The notes: generated by a model not told the origin, from the sequence alone. A DNA stretch of 64,000 bases from Anaeromyces robustus (GCA_002104895.1 MCFG01000024.1:26001-90000), one strand, 5' to 3'. Numbered from the stretch's first letter, positions 42,748 through 56,679 are shown. Numbers and translations are program-made.

Positions 42748-42880
42748 AAGTGTAGTACTGAGATGTTTACCTACTAAATTTCTGTGCACTAACACACCGC
42801 TTCACGAATAAAATACTACACTTTAATTCTATTAGGCTTAATACATAGTTTCCGGTTAACTTATGTATGAATTAGGCTAG
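42748..42880. other. GC-richer double-hairpin segment
   Basis: AAGTGTAGTA (42748-42757) pairs perfectly with TACTACACTT (42814-42823) around a 56-base interior that is unusually GC-rich for this window. About 18 bases later, ATACATAGTT and AACTTATGTAT form a second stem (42841-42868), bracketed by ATTAGGCT direct repeats (42831, 42871). It could be a small structured RNA, or a short inverted-terminal-repeat element. It is not a tRNA: no T-loop or anticodon-arm pattern is present. Confidence 0.4.
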
Positions 42881-43219
42881 TCTTTATTTATGGATTTTTA
42901 ATAATAATTAAAGTATATATAAAGCAAGATAACAAGTAAATAATAAAATTTATTTTTTATAAATTTTATGATTCAGTTTTATATATTTATGTGAATATGA
43001 CTATAACTATATAAAATCACATGTACACATGTGAAATGAATGGATAAAAGGTAATGGATAAATTCAATATAGAATTAATTAATTATAATGAATAATAATA
43101 AATAATATTTTGTTGTATCACCTAAAAATGTTTTTGTATGGTATTGTTTATATTGTTACATAATTAATTAAATAAAAAAAAATAAAAGAAAAAAGAAAAG
43201 AAAGAAAATTTTGAATTCT

Positions 43220-43330
43220 TTAATAACCTTTTTAGGCTAAATTTATTATGTTATTTTTTTATAATAAATTAAATAGAAAAAAAAAGTTAGTATTTTAATG
43301 ACCATTTTAGGCTATATTCCATTATGTTAT
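43220..43330. repeat. Direct repeat pair sharing TTTTAGGCTA
   Basis: Two blocks of about 36 bp (43220-43255 and 43293-43330) share TTTAAT.ACC, TTTTAGGCTA and ATTATGTTAT. The AGGCT core also appears at 42833 and 42873. Confidence 0.6.
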
Positions 43331-44538
43331 ATAAAATTAATTTATTTATTTTTTATTTATTTATTATAATTAAATAATTAATTATTAAGAATAAATAATA
43401 TAAATAATACTTTTATTTAAAATAAAATAATATAATTATATGAAAAAAGTTATAATTATTTCATTATTACAAATCTTTTCAATAGTCTTTACCATTAAAA
43501 AAAAAAAAACATCTTTTTCTCTACTTTTATTATTTTAGTATTAGTTATAAACCTTTTAAACCTTTTTTTAAAACCTTTTTTTTAAACTTTTTTTTTTTAA
43601 AAAAAAAAAAAAAATATTAATTCCATATATTTTCCATACATAAAAAGATATTATGACATTGTCTTTTTTAAATTTATTAAATATTGAAATATTTCGTATA
43701 ATGTTTCATACTGAAACTTTAAATAAATAATAAATGTTTAAAAAATTTTAATTTATTCAAAACTAACTTTTTTTCATAATAATAAAATTAAACAAAATAA
43801 ATAATAAATTTTGTTATTATAAATGCATTATTAATTATTGAATTATTGGTATTGTCAAAATAATATTGTCAAAATATTATTCCAAATATTAATATTTATT
43901 TAAGAATTTTTGGCTATAATGACTATTAATTATTATCACTTATCTATTGTTATTATTATTATTACTATTATTATTATTATTGTTATTACTATTATTAAGA
44001 AAACAAAATTATAAGGAATGAATTAGACATTAATAAAAAAAGGCTTATTAATATTTAAATTCTTCTCTTATTATTTAATGCAAAACAATTTCAATAACCT
44101 TATCAAAATTTATTTCTTTAAAAAAAAAAAAGAAAGAAAAAAAAACACTTAATTTAAATTACCGAATGAATAGTTTGATTGTAATATCATTTATTAATAA
44201 AAATAATATCATAAATGTTTTAATTTTTTTTCTAATTTTTAAATATATTTTTGGTAAATTATATTTTATTGTTACTATTATTGTTTATTTGTATAAAAAA
44301 AACATATATATTTACACTACTCTATATTCTATATATTTCTTATTATATCATTTTAATTGATTTTTTAAAAATTATAAAATAATATATATTTAATAATTAT
44401 ATTATTATGATTTATATATATAAATATAAATTGAATATCAATTTTACTTCATATATAATATATATTATTAGGAATACTATTTTGAAAGGTATATTAATTT
44501 TAATTGATTAAAAAAAAATAATAGATAATATTATATTT
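43331..44538. other. AT-rich intergenic region
   Basis: No gene is visible. A 64-codon plus-strand frame at 44166-44360 is rich in Ile/Phe/Tyr with no recognisable pattern, and I do not accept it. Confidence 0.5.
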
Positions 44539-45147
44539 TTACCAAGAAGTAACTATATAGGTATTTAAATATATTTTATATACGCAAATACCAATAGCAA
44601 TCATAAACAAAGTATCTACATTGGGTGCCATTTCAATAATAAAATCTTCACCAGTTAATACTTGAGTTTTTATTTTTGTAATTTTACAAATCAATGGGGA
44701 ATTATCCTTTTTTCTACCAGCATAAATATCAAAATTTGAAAAAGAAGAATGACAATTCATTTCTATAGTTTCATTCATTTGAGTAGCTTGATTAAAAAAA
44801 TCAATAATATATTTTTTTGATAAAAATGTACGTTTTAAATTAAATGTTATCAAAGATTTTGAATCTGTATTTTCTGGATAAATAGTTAATTTTTCAATTG
44901 GATAAACTATTTCATTATATCTTACATTAAATATAGTTTTTCCACTGTTATCATTAACAGTAACTTTATTATCTTCATAAATACAATCGAATAACGCAGC
45001 ACCTTTATTATCAATAACATGTTGTCCTTCTTTTATAGTATAAGTATTATATTGTTGAGATATAAATTTCTTATCAAAAACTGATATTTCATGGTCAGGA
45101 GGAAATATATTATTTGCTACAGCCATTTTTGTTATACTGTTTAACAA
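44539..45147 (-). CDS. LOR-family protein (short member)
   Basis: Intronless, 202 aa. Blocks: FISQQYNTYTIKEGQHVIDN (strand 2 region with a simplified turn), AALFDCIYEDNKVTVND, TIFNVRYNEIVYP, YIIDFFNQATQMNETIEMNC, FDIYAGRKKDNSPLICKITK, then the helix IEMAPNVDTLFMIAIGICVY. The C-terminus continues as a short hydrophobic tail (NTYIVTSW). The Cys-Gly of the CGIF block is replaced by Phe-Asp, as the block has also drifted in the 40454 gene 3.4 kb away; the two also share the KR(K)EG/KKDNS-type loop, so they may be sisters. Confidence 0.85.
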   Translation of the reverse strand: MLNSITKMAVANNIFPPDHEISVFDKKFISQQYNTYTIKEGQHVIDNKGAALFDCIYEDNKVTVNDNSGKTIFNVRYNEIVYPIEKLTIYPENTDSKSLITFNLKRTFLSKKYIIDFFNQATQMNETIEMNCHSSFSNFDIYAGRKKDNSPLICKITKIKTQVLTGEDFIIEMAPNVDTLFMIAIGICVYKIYLNTYIVTSW

Positions 45148-45687
45148 ATTAATATTTTTATTTTACTTTATATATATATATATATTATATTTTTTAAAGA
45201 TAAACAAAACTTTTTGTTTTTAATTTTTAATTTTTATTTTTTATTTTTTATTTTTTTTATTTTTTATTTTTTATTTTTTATTTTTTTTTTATTTTTTTTT
45301 TATTTTTTTTTTTCTTTAACTTTTTATTTAAAAAAGAAAAAAAAGAAAAAAAAAAGGTACTTCTTTTTATAGATATATTTTTTTAAAAAATTTTAATATT
45401 AATAATTAATAATAGATAATATAATTTATAATAATAATATTTTAACTACAATTATATTAAAAAAAATTCTTTTTTGGTTATTATATTAATTTATAAAACA
45501 AATATATATTAACAAATTTTATTTTAGTAATTTTTTTGGCTAGTAAATGCCACAAAAATTCTAAATCTACTAATTATTAACCAATATTTTTATAAAGAAT
45601 AATGAGAAAAAAAAATTTTTTTTTGTAGTACAAAAAAATTAATTATAATTTTTAATTAATTATTTTTAAAAGTTATTGTTGTTGTTG

Positions 45688-45925
<238 letters not shown>

Positions 45926-45983
45926 CTTCATTTCATTTTATTATGATTATTATTTATTATTTATTATTTATTATTATTATTGT

Positions 45984-46015
<32 letters not shown>

Positions 46016-46030
46016 ATTATTATTATTATT

Positions 46031-46065
<35 letters not shown>

Positions 46066-46230
46066 CATATTTTAGTTGTTGTTTTTAATAAAAATTTATA
46101 TATACATTATAATTATTACCTTTTTTTCATTATGACTATTATTATTAATTATTAATTACGATTAACAATTATCACTATTAATTAATTAATATAATAAATA
46201 TTTTTATTTGAAATATCAATTATATTTCAA

Positions 46231-46262
<32 letters not shown>

Positions 46263-46377
46263 ATTAACTTGTTTTTATAAACTTTTTAATTATTTCTTTT
46301 ATTATTATTATTTTACTGTTAATAACAATTATTATTATCGTTATTATTGTTATTTATATATTTAATTAATTGATTAT

Positions 46378-46388
46378 AGTTAAATCAA

Positions 46389-46419
<31 letters not shown>

Positions 46420-46466
46420 AATTAAATCAAGATTATTATTATTTATTATTATTATAATTAAATCAA

Positions 46467-46497
<31 letters not shown>

Positions 46498-46616
46498 TAT
46501 AATTATTATTATTATTATAATTATTATTATTATTATAATTATTATTATTATAATTATTATAATTATTATAATTATTATTATTATTATTATAATTATTATT
46601 ATTATTATTATTATTA
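46378..46616. repeat. Compound tandem repeat with AAATCAAGA cores
   Basis: Three copies of a 33-39 bp unit (ATTAAATCAAGATTATTATT..) at about 46378-46480 run into an ATT/ATA tract up to 46616. Confidence 0.85.
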
Positions 46617-47101
46617 ATTTTTTCTGTTCCCAATATTAATTAAAAAAATATATACGTATAAAAATCAAAAATTTATTATTTTTGATTTCAAAATAATTTA
46701 AAATATTTAATTATTAAAAAATTATATCTAATTTGTACAGATAATTACTAAAAAAAAATGTTATAAGAAAAATATAACAAATTAAAAAATAAATAAATTA
46801 AATTATTTGAATTTTTTCTATTCTTGTTTTCATTGAAACAAAATATTTGAATTTTTTTATTTTTCATTGAAAAAAATTTAATTATTTAAATTTTTTATTT
46901 TTTTTTTCATTGAAATGTATTAATTTATTTGAATTTTTTTATTTCTCTTTCATTGAAATGTATTATTTGAATTTTTAATTATTTATTTATTTATTTTTCA
47001 TTGAAATGTTTTGAATTATCATTTATTTATCATCTTATTTATTATTTTATATCTCTCACTTTTTTTTTATTTTATTATTAGTAGTATTATTATAATTATT
47101 T

Positions 47102-47746
47102 TTATTTGATTTTATGATCTTTATCATCATTCTTTAATTCATCAAAACAAATTGCAATGGCAACCATAAAAGCTACATCAACGCCTGAAGCAATTTCAAT
47201 ATAATAATTTTCTTTATTAGTTAAAAGTGATTTGGCATCAATTTTTTTTATAACTTTACAAATCATAGGTGAACCTTCTTTTTCTTTACCATAAAACACA
47301 CCACAAGAATGACTAAAGAAATCACATTTTAAATCTAATGTTTCTTCCTTTTCTGTAGCTATATTAGTATATGTTATAGTATATTTTCTGCTACTAATAG
47401 AAGTTACTGGACTTACACTAGCAAGAGTTTTCTTATCATCCTTACCATCATAAATCTTCAATCTACTCTTTAAAAATAATATAGTATTACGTACATTAAA
47501 TACAGGGTTACCTTCTAAATCATAAACAACTTTTTTATCTCTAATATTAAAAGTTTTTCCTTCACATTTAAAATAAGAAGTACCATCTGTATCTTTAATT
47601 GTAAAATCATCACCAGAAAAGGCAGTTAAACTTTCTTTTAAAATGAGTTCTTTTGGTTTATCAAAAACATATTTCTCGTCAACTACAACTATATCATGAT
47701 CTGTAGGTTCAACTGATTTTTTATCATAAAATTTTAATAATTTCAT
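47102..47746 (-). CDS. LOR-family protein
   Basis: Intronless, 214 aa, closest in motif content to the genes at 917 and 50684. Blocks: KYVFDKPKELILKESLTAFS (about 25-44), GDDFTIKDTDGTSYFKCEGK (45-64), NIRDKKVVYDLEGNPVFNVR, CGVFYGKEKEGSPMICKVIK, then IEIASGVDVAFMVAIAICFD. The tail is charged (ELKNDDKDHKIK). Strand 2 has KPKE where the others have QQP. It lies 2.9 kb from the plus-strand member at 50684, with the two starts facing each other's direction (divergent pair). Confidence 0.87.
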   Translation of the reverse strand: MKLLKFYDKKSVEPTDHDIVVVDEKYVFDKPKELILKESLTAFSGDDFTIKDTDGTSYFKCEGKTFNIRDKKVVYDLEGNPVFNVRNTILFLKSRLKIYDGKDDKKTLASVSPVTSISSRKYTITYTNIATEKEETLDLKCDFFSHSCGVFYGKEKEGSPMICKVIKKIDAKSLLTNKENYYIEIASGVDVAFMVAIAICFDELKNDDKDHKIK

Positions 47747-48184
47747 TTATTAAGTATAATATTCTTAAATTAATATTATGTTGGTATGTATATTTATGTT
47801 TTATTTATATTTTTTATATTATTATAAATTCTTTCTTTTTTTTTTTTTTTTTGAATTCTTAAAAAAAAAAAAAAAAGTATTTAAATAAAAAATCTTTTTT
47901 TTTAGATTATTTTTTATTAATATATTATTATACAAATAAAATTTTTAGAGTTTTACCAAAATTTTGTTAAACATTAAAATCAAATAAAATACATTTATTA
48001 GATTATATTGTTAATATAAATAATTAATTTATTTTATTTAATTTATTTAATTTATTTGATATTTAATAAAAAATATTAAATATTTAAATTTAAATATTTA
48101 AATATAAAAAAAAAGTTTTTAAATCTCTTTTTTGTTTTTTAATAAAATATACAGAAATTACAGTTAATTATTTAATAAATCTAC

Positions 48185-48415
<231 letters not shown>

Positions 48416-48649
48416 GAATGACAGGTTTTAAAATAAAATTTTAGTCACACGACAAAAAAAAAAAAAAAATATTTATTTTAATTTTAAAAGATTTTCTAAA
48501 CTTCTAAAGTAAAAATAAAAAAATAAAAATATTTTCATAAATATAATAATACGATTTTTTTAACTATCATATATGTATATATTTATTTATTCATTTTTGT
48601 TATTAATTAATTAATTTACTATTAATTCACTTATTTATTTATTAAATCG

Positions 48650-48785
48650 ATAAAAATAAATATTATAGAGAAAAAATATTAATAGAAATAAATATTATAG
48701 AGATAAAAAAAATTAGTTGAATCCACTAATTTCTTTATTAAATTTAATAGAAATAAATATTATAGAAATAAAAAAATCAGTTGGT
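48650..48785. repeat. Tandem repeat, 3 imperfect units
   Basis: Three copies of AAATAAATATTATAGA(G/A) followed by an A-run; the second and third add (T)(T/C)AGTTG. Confidence 0.75.
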
Positions 48786-49501
48786 TTCAGAGTTGTGTTT
48801 ATGGTAAAATACCCTAAATTGATATTAATTATTATATTAATATTTTTTTTGTTTTTTGAAGTTACAAGATCGTATTTTAGCATTAATATATAGATTGCAT
48901 AAATATGTTCAATATTTTAAAAAAAATAATAATTCTAATTATTATTTCATTTTCATTTTATTTATAGAATACTCTTTGACAATTTCTAAAAATAATAATT
49001 AATCATTATTTAAATGAATTTTTTTTTTCTTATATATAATATAAAATATATAAATTATTTAATATAATAATTCTTCATTTAATTTTATTATTATCATTAT
49101 TATTATTATTATTATTACTATTTATTAATAATAAAAAATAACATAATAGAACAATAAGGATAACAGAATAAATAAATAATTTTAAGTAGAAATATTAAAT
49201 AGAAATAGAAATTGAAATATAAAAATAATTACTAATAAAAAAAATAATAATTACTAATAACAAATCCAATAAAAACAAGTTTCAACCTGTTTAAAAAATA
49301 GAAAGTTGAAAGTTAAAAATGTGGATTAATCTAAACTTTCTATAATTATGATAAAACCAATTAAAAATAATTATATTAAAAAATAAAAATTTAAAGATGA
49401 CATATGATTATGATTAAATGACAATCCAACAATAAAATAAATCCACAACAAATAAAAAAATTCTTAGCCATTCTTATTCATTTAGTTATTTATTTATATA
49501 T

Positions 49502-49556
<55 letters not shown>

Positions 49557-50683
49557 TTAATTTATTTATTTATTTATAATAATATTATTATAAATATTAT
49601 AATTTTCCATAATTTATTAACAATATACTATAATATATTATTTGACATTTATTTAATACAAACATATAAAAAATTTTCAGACATTTCAAGTATATATAAT
49701 TAATATCATTCAAGTATATATATTACATATAAAAAAATATCATTAATATTAATATTAATATTAATATAAATTTTATATATTATTAATTATAATTAAAATA
49801 TATTATTAATATGTTACAAATAAAACAATCAATGAAAAAAAAGAAAATAAAGGTAAAAAAGACTATGAATTAATAATTAATGATTAATATTATTTTAAAA
49901 ATTTATTTATTTATTTATTTATTTATTATTTATTTACTATATATTTATTTACTTATTTATTAATTAAGTATAATATCTTTTTTTTTTATTAAAATAATAT
50001 ATAATTTAATAAAATAAATATTAATGTATTAAACATTGAATATATAATAAAAGTATTTTTTAATATTATTATTATTAATTAATAAATAATATTAATAAAA
50101 AGATAATAAATATATTATATAATATTATATATATTATTATTATATTATATAATTATATGATTATATAATTATCATATATCACATTTTATTTCATATTTAT
50201 TAATAATAAAATAATAGAAAAAAAAAAAACTATAAAAAGATAAAAAAATTCCCATTGTTTTAAAACTTTGAAAAAAAAAAAATAATAAAAAGTAATTTTT
50301 TTTTAAAAAAATAAACAATAAACAAACAAAAAACGAAAGAAAAGTTTTATAAATAAAAAGCAATTTTAACGTTTTATTTATAAAATAAAAAAATTATTTT
50401 TAAATATTTAAAAAAAAAAAAACGAAAATAAATTAATAGTTAAAAAGCGATAAAAAAAAATACAAAAGAAAAACAAGAAAATCAAAAAAAAATAACTATT
50501 AAAATTAATAAATATTATTATATTAAACGCAAAAAATTATTTTAAAGTTTTATTGAAAAAAATAATTTAAAAAAGTTTTAACAAGATTATTGTATAACAA
50601 TTTTATTTTTTTTCTATAAAAAAAAAACTATTTATATATTATTTAATTTTTAAACAAAAAAAAAAGTAATAAATAAGAAAAAA

Positions 50684-51289
50684 ATGGGCTTATTCTTCAC
50701 TTCAGGAAATGTTGAAAGACCAGAAATTTCTGTTGTTGGTACTGAAGAACGTTTCATATCTCAACAACCAGTAACTTTACTTTTAAAGGAACATGTTCTT
50801 AGTTTTAGTGGTGATGATTTCTCAATCAAGGATACTAATGGTTTAACATACTTTAAATGTAAAGGAAAATATGTCACTATTCATGACAGAAAATACCTTT
50901 ATGATATTTATAATAATCCTATAATTACCATAAAGGAAAACTTTTCTTTAAGATTTAAGCAAACTCTTAACGATCCAAGAACCAATAAAAAGATTGCTTC
51001 TATTAAAAAGTCAAGTTTACTTTCCTTTAGATCATTAACTGTAAAATTCTTTAATAAAGCTACAAACAGTAAGGAAGAACTTGTATTAAAAGGCGATTTC
51101 ATTTCTCGCTCTTGTGGTATATATTACAGAAACAGATTAATTGCTAGAGTATGTAAAATGTTAGATGCTAAGACTCTTTTCACAAATAAAGATTCTTACT
51201 CTCTTGAAATTGCACCAAATGTTGATATGGCATTAATGGTTGCTTTAGCCATTATCTTTGATGAATTCAAACACGATGACAGTGAATGA
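50684..51289 (+). CDS. LOR-family protein, the only plus-strand member
   Basis: Intronless, 201 aa. Blocks: RFISQQPVTLLLKEHVLSFS (about 23-42), GDDFSIKDTNGLTYFKCKGK (43-62), IHDRKYLYDIYNNPIITIK, LTVKFFNKATNSKEELVLKG, SCGIYYRNRLIARVCKMLDA, then LEIAPNVDMALMVALAIIFD. It has lost the EKEGxPM loop, so it is the shortest in that region. Its codons are richer in C-ending and CGT/GGT forms (TTC, ATC, CGC, AAC) than the other LOR genes, which in AT-rich fungi usually marks strong expression. The ATG lies in AAAAATGGG after a strongly A-rich leader. Confidence 0.87.
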   Translation: MGLFFTSGNVERPEISVVGTEERFISQQPVTLLLKEHVLSFSGDDFSIKDTNGLTYFKCKGKYVTIHDRKYLYDIYNNPIITIKENFSLRFKQTLNDPRTNKKIASIKKSSLLSFRSLTVKFFNKATNSKEELVLKGDFISRSCGIYYRNRLIARVCKMLDAKTLFTNKDSYSLEIAPNVDMALMVALAIIFDEFKHDDSE

Positions 51290-51975
51290 TAAACGAGAAA
51301 TAAACACAAAAAAAAAATTTTTTTTAAATATTAAATATAAAATATTTTATTATAAATATAATAATGTCAAACATATTTTATTTTAATCTTTTTTTTTTTT
51401 TTTAATATATCATCATTATTAACTATTAACGTTTTAAAAACTTTAAATATTACGCATTATCCTTAACAATAAACTCTATTATTATTTATTTATATTTTTA
51501 TCATTATTAAATAATATTATATTTTTTTTTATTTTTAAAATAATATTTGCGCTAAACAAACAAATAAACAAACAAAAAATAATTAAAAATAAAATAACAA
51601 AAAAAAATAAAATAATATTATCCTATAAAAAAATATATACACAATGGTGTTTGTTATTGTTGTTGTTAATTTTAGTATTATTGTTATTAATAATTCTATG
51701 TGTCTTTTTTTTTTTTGTTGTTGTTTTTGTTTTTGTTTTTGTTGTTATTTTTTGATTTCAATATTTGTAGATAATTGAGATAACACATTTATATACTAAT
51801 AATTTGCTTGTATGGATTTATTGTTTTTAAATATTATTATACTACTTTTTTTTTTCCTCCAGTATTATTTATTATTATTTATAATATTTTACTGGTTTTT
51901 TATTTTTTTTTAGTATCATTTTTTTTTTCATTATGTGTTTTTTTATGATTCATGTATTTTAATATTTAAATTCAA

Positions 51976-52003
51976 TAAAAATGACGTTCAAATTGTGTGC
52001 CAT
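51976..52003 (-). promoter_or_regulatory. Conserved 28-bp element, copy 2 (inverted)
   Basis: Reverse complement of 14639-14666 with two substitutions. It lies about 690 bp downstream of the plus-strand LOR gene. Confidence 0.4.
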
Positions 52004-52260
52004 AAAAAAAAAAATATTATTAATTAGTGATTTAACATATATTTTAAATAAAAATACATCCCAAAACAGTGTTTTTCTACTTTTGTATAAAATACATTCT
52101 TAAAAAAAACTTTATTTTTATATAATAGAATATTCTAGTATTCGATAAATATAGGTAAACTTTATTATTTATTTAGTAAGGTTTATGTATTATTTATTTA
52201 TAAGTAAAACTGATAATATATATATATAGTTATAGTTATAGTTATAGTTAGGGATTAACT

Positions 52261-52328
52261 TACATGAAATGCCTTATTTATAAAAATTTATTAAATATAA
52301 ATTTTAAAAATAAGGCATACTTCATGTA
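52261..52328. other. Long hairpin (about 28-bp stem)
   Basis: TACATGAAATGCCTTATTT begins the left arm, and AAATAAGGCAT followed by TTCATGTA ends the right arm; two extra bases bulge between the two stem parts. The loop is about 10 bases. Confidence 0.6.
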
Positions 52329-55300
52329 TTATTATTTTCATTACACAAATAATATATGATAATTTCACATGTATCATGTATGTAGTATGTATAGTAGTTT
52401 ACTTAAGAATTTATATATACAAATTTCTATTAAATTTCCACGGTTGGTAAGTAATGTACTTTTAAAGAATATTCAAGAACTGACATTAACATAAACATTA
52501 ACATATCTCCAAAAATTAATTTGAATACTTTTGGATAATGAAAACTCAAAGTGGATTTTTTTAATTTCACTATTAGATATTATTTAAAAGAAAATCCCTT
52601 TTTTTTTCTTTTTTTTCTTTTTTTTTTTTTTTTTTTTTTTTTTTGAAAATTTCCTTACTTGTTGTAGTGAGAAAACCTCAAAGCTTTTCTTATTGGATTT
52701 TCTCAAATGTAAGACCTTTAAAAAAAAAAAAAAAAGAGAGAAAAATATAATACTTAATTTTATTGAAGACAAACTAAATGTAAAAAATAAAAAAAATTTT
52801 TTTTCTTAATTATTGTTGATTAACAACTTGAGATTTCTTTGAAATCAGACAAAAACTATAAAGATAATATCTATTATCTGATATTTATTGTTCTTCTTGA
52901 TAATAGTTATGTATTCAAAAAAAAATTAAACATTATAAGGGAATAAATAGAAATAATGATATAAATAATTTCTCATAAGTTCATCAAAATCATGTCATCA
53001 CTTATTCCGTTAATTGTGATAAATGTTACTCTTTCTTACGATTATTATATCTATAATAAATATATCCTTTTAGATTCTTCTAAGATCGTTTTGGTAAAAA
53101 AATAATTAATAAGAATTTTACAAGAGATTTCAAGAATATTGAAATCTAAAAGTCAATACATGAAATTTATTCCAATACGAATTTGATGAAAAGAAGAAGC
53201 AAGAAATTTAATATTCTCTATCCTTCTTTTTTTTTAGTTTTTAATTTTTATTTTTATTTTTATTTTATTTTATTTCATTTCATTTCATATTTTTTTTTAC
53301 ATAAACGTTAGTTTTTTTTTTTTGAACAAGTATGTATTTTTAAATTAATTATAATAAATAAAAATTAATATCAAGTCAAAAAAAATAAAAAAAATAAAAA
53401 AGAAAGAAAAATGAAAAATGAAAAAAAAATAAAATAAATAAATTTAAATTTCTTTTTTAAACATCAATATATATATAAATTATTCATTATACTAATAATT
53501 TAGATTATAATAATAGTAAGAAAAAGTAACATTGTTTTCTTCTTGATATAGAAGAGTTAATTATCAAAATTTCTATTTTATGTTTAATCATTATATAAAT
53601 AGTTCTATTTTATTTTATTAATACTTTTTTTTAACATAAAGTATGTATATATAAATATTTCATTTTTTATTATTTAATGATTGCTCAAAAAAAAACTAAC
53701 TAGAGAAAAGGGATAAGGGTTAATAATATATTAATGCTAATAATCCAATAAGAAAAAAACAACAGGACAGATATTTTCAATAAATAATCATGATTTTTCC
53801 TATTTTAATGGTTTAATTTTTTCTTTTCTTTTTCTTTTTTAATAATATTTTTAACTGTATATACTCATCTTCTTATAATTATCTATTAAAAAAAAAACTT
53901 ATATTTATATATATGTATATTATATATATATATATAATTAATTATTTTGTAGGAATACATTTTTTTTATATTCATATATTTTATTTTTATTTTTAAATGA
54001 AATAAATATTTAAAAAGAAAAATTATAAAAGAAAAAAAAAAAAAAGACAATAAATAGATATAAAATTTTTTTACTTAAATAAGTTTTTTTCTTTATTTTT
54101 TATTTTTTTTTTTTTTATTTTTTTTTTTTTTTTTCAATATAAAACTATATCAAATAAATAATAAACTTTCTTAAGAAAAAAAAATATTACTAATTAAAAC
54201 AACATAAATTTAAAGTACAATAACAATCCAAATTATTTTTTTATATAGTTTATTATTTAGAAAAGAAAAATATTTAAATAATTCAATTTTTTATATACAA
54301 TCAGTAACATGATTTCTTATTACATTAAATATTACCTTTGATGTAACTGAAATCAGTTTCTCTGATTACAATACTATTTACTCAAATAAAATTAAACATT
54401 ATATTAGTTTAAAATATTCTGTATCTACACGATTATAAAAAAAAAAGCTAAGCTCGAAAAACCCATAATTAAATTCTATTTTAAGACAGATATTTCAATT
54501 TGATAAAAATAAAATAAAAAAAAAATATTTACTAAAAGAAATGGTCTTAATAATAATAATATCTGAGATTGTATTTTTATCAGAAGGAAAATTCATTTGG
54601 TTATTGGTTAAAAGAATTTTTTAGAGAAATGACCAACCCAGAACAATATTATCATTAATCGATTTTTGAATTTATCTTTTTAATAATTAGGAGAAATAAA
54701 CCAAGTATAGAAAGAAAATATTAGTTATGATATAAAATTGATATAAATTCAAAAAAAAAAAAAAAAAAGATAATTCGATAGAAACATATTTATGAAAAAC
54801 TATATATATATATCTATTAAATTTATTTAATTGAGAAAATATATATATGGTGGTAATGGTTCTAAATAGAAATGATGATAATAATAAAATTACACAGAAT
54901 TAAACAGAATTAAATAGCTAAATATATTCCATTAGAAAATAAATATATAAATTAAATAAATATTAAAAAAAAAATTATATATTTAAAAATAAACTTCAAA
55001 TACTATGAAAAATTACTTTTTTTTTAAAGCAAAAAAAACTAAACAATTATTTAATATATTAGTATACTATATATATTATTTTTCAATATTTTATATTTAA
55101 TATTTTATATTTAAATAATCAATAATTAAGATAATAGTTGATAGTTATATTAATATTTAATAATTTTTTGTTAAAAGATAATAGTTAATAATTCAATGAT
55201 AACAAAAAAATATAAAGTTTTTTTGGGGTGTTATTAAAATTGGTAACTTACACTAATTTAAACATAGCTATAAAACTTTAAAAAAAAAAAAAAAAAAAAA

Positions 55301-56679
55301 AAAGTTTCCTAATCTTTATTAATTAATATAGATTAACCAATAGTTAAACCTTTCAGTGAAATAAAAAAAATTTTTTTAAACATTTTTACCAATAATCAAT
55401 CACCATTTAAAATGTTAAAATGTACAGTTATAGTTACTTGGTAATAGTTATATAATAAATATATCATTCTATCTATAAAATTTTTCATAATTATCTGATA
55501 TATCAAGAAAAAGAAAAAATAATATTATAAAAAATAAAAAATAAAAAAGAGGTAGTGCCTTTTTTGTTTATAGTTTTATTTTTAATTTATAAATCAAAGA
55601 AAAAAATAAAATAATAATAATAATAAACTATAATTTACTAAAAATGTAATATATTTATAAAAAGCTAAAAAAGCTATAAATTATATATTATAATAAAATA
55701 AATTAAAAATATGGCTAATAATACAAAAAAAAAAAATTATATAATAAAAATTAATATAAAATGAAAAATGTCTATAATTAAAAAACAGTATATAAACTTT
55801 TTGTAATATAATTTTTCTTTTTTTTTTTTTTTTTTTTTTTTAATAATTATTAAATATTTTTTAAAACCACATATACTTTTATTACATGCAAAGTTAAATA
55901 TAGATATAATAATGCATAAAGTTATTAAATTTGAAGTATTATTATAAAAAAAAAATATTTTTATCATAGCAAAATGACATAAACATGTAATGTAACAATT
56001 TATATATATATTTAAATATATATATAAAAATCTTTATATTAATCACATAATTAATATTTTTTTTTTATTTTTTTTAATGATAATTTACAGAAAAAAAAAA
56101 AAGTATTAAAAAGAAAAAAGTTGATTAGTATAAAAAAAAAATTTTTTTTTATCACTGCATTTGCATATACTTTTTTTTTATGCAATTAATTGATGAATTA
56201 TTTTTTATTTTTCTATGTAAATTAAAAAAAAAAATTAAAAAATATTCAAATCAAATAAATCATTAAAAATAATAATAATAAAAATAAAAATATATATGTT
56301 TGTCATTTAAAAAAAAAAAAAACAATAAAAAAAAAAAAAAAAGAAACATTTAATATAGAAAAAATCTCTCTAACTGGACTATATAATTATATAATTTATA
56401 TGATTAATATTTTTTTTTCATTAAAAATATAATTAAAAGTTTAAATTTGTTACGCCATTTTAAATTATACTTTTTTTTTTTTTCATTAATTTATATATAT
56501 ATTTCCATTATAAAACAAAAACTATTGAGCCTTTATTGGATTAATTTTTTAGTTTAAAAATAAAGTAAAAAAAAAAAAAAAAAAAACTACAAAATTATTT
56601 CTCATTAAACATGTCTAAATTTTCAATGTAAAAAAAATAATTAATGCAATGAAACAATATTAAAAATAAAAATAAAGAA

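Noticed and set aside
42748-42823. tRNA gene
   Set aside because: The end stem is 10 bp and no D-arm, anticodon arm or GGTTC-type T-loop can be found.
52235-52252. Telomere-like TTAGGG
   Set aside because: A single TTAGGG follows a few ATAGTT units; no tandem telomeric repeat.
52584-52772. Lysine-rich minus-strand frame
   Set aside because: Poly-T tracts read as lysine; no other protein features.
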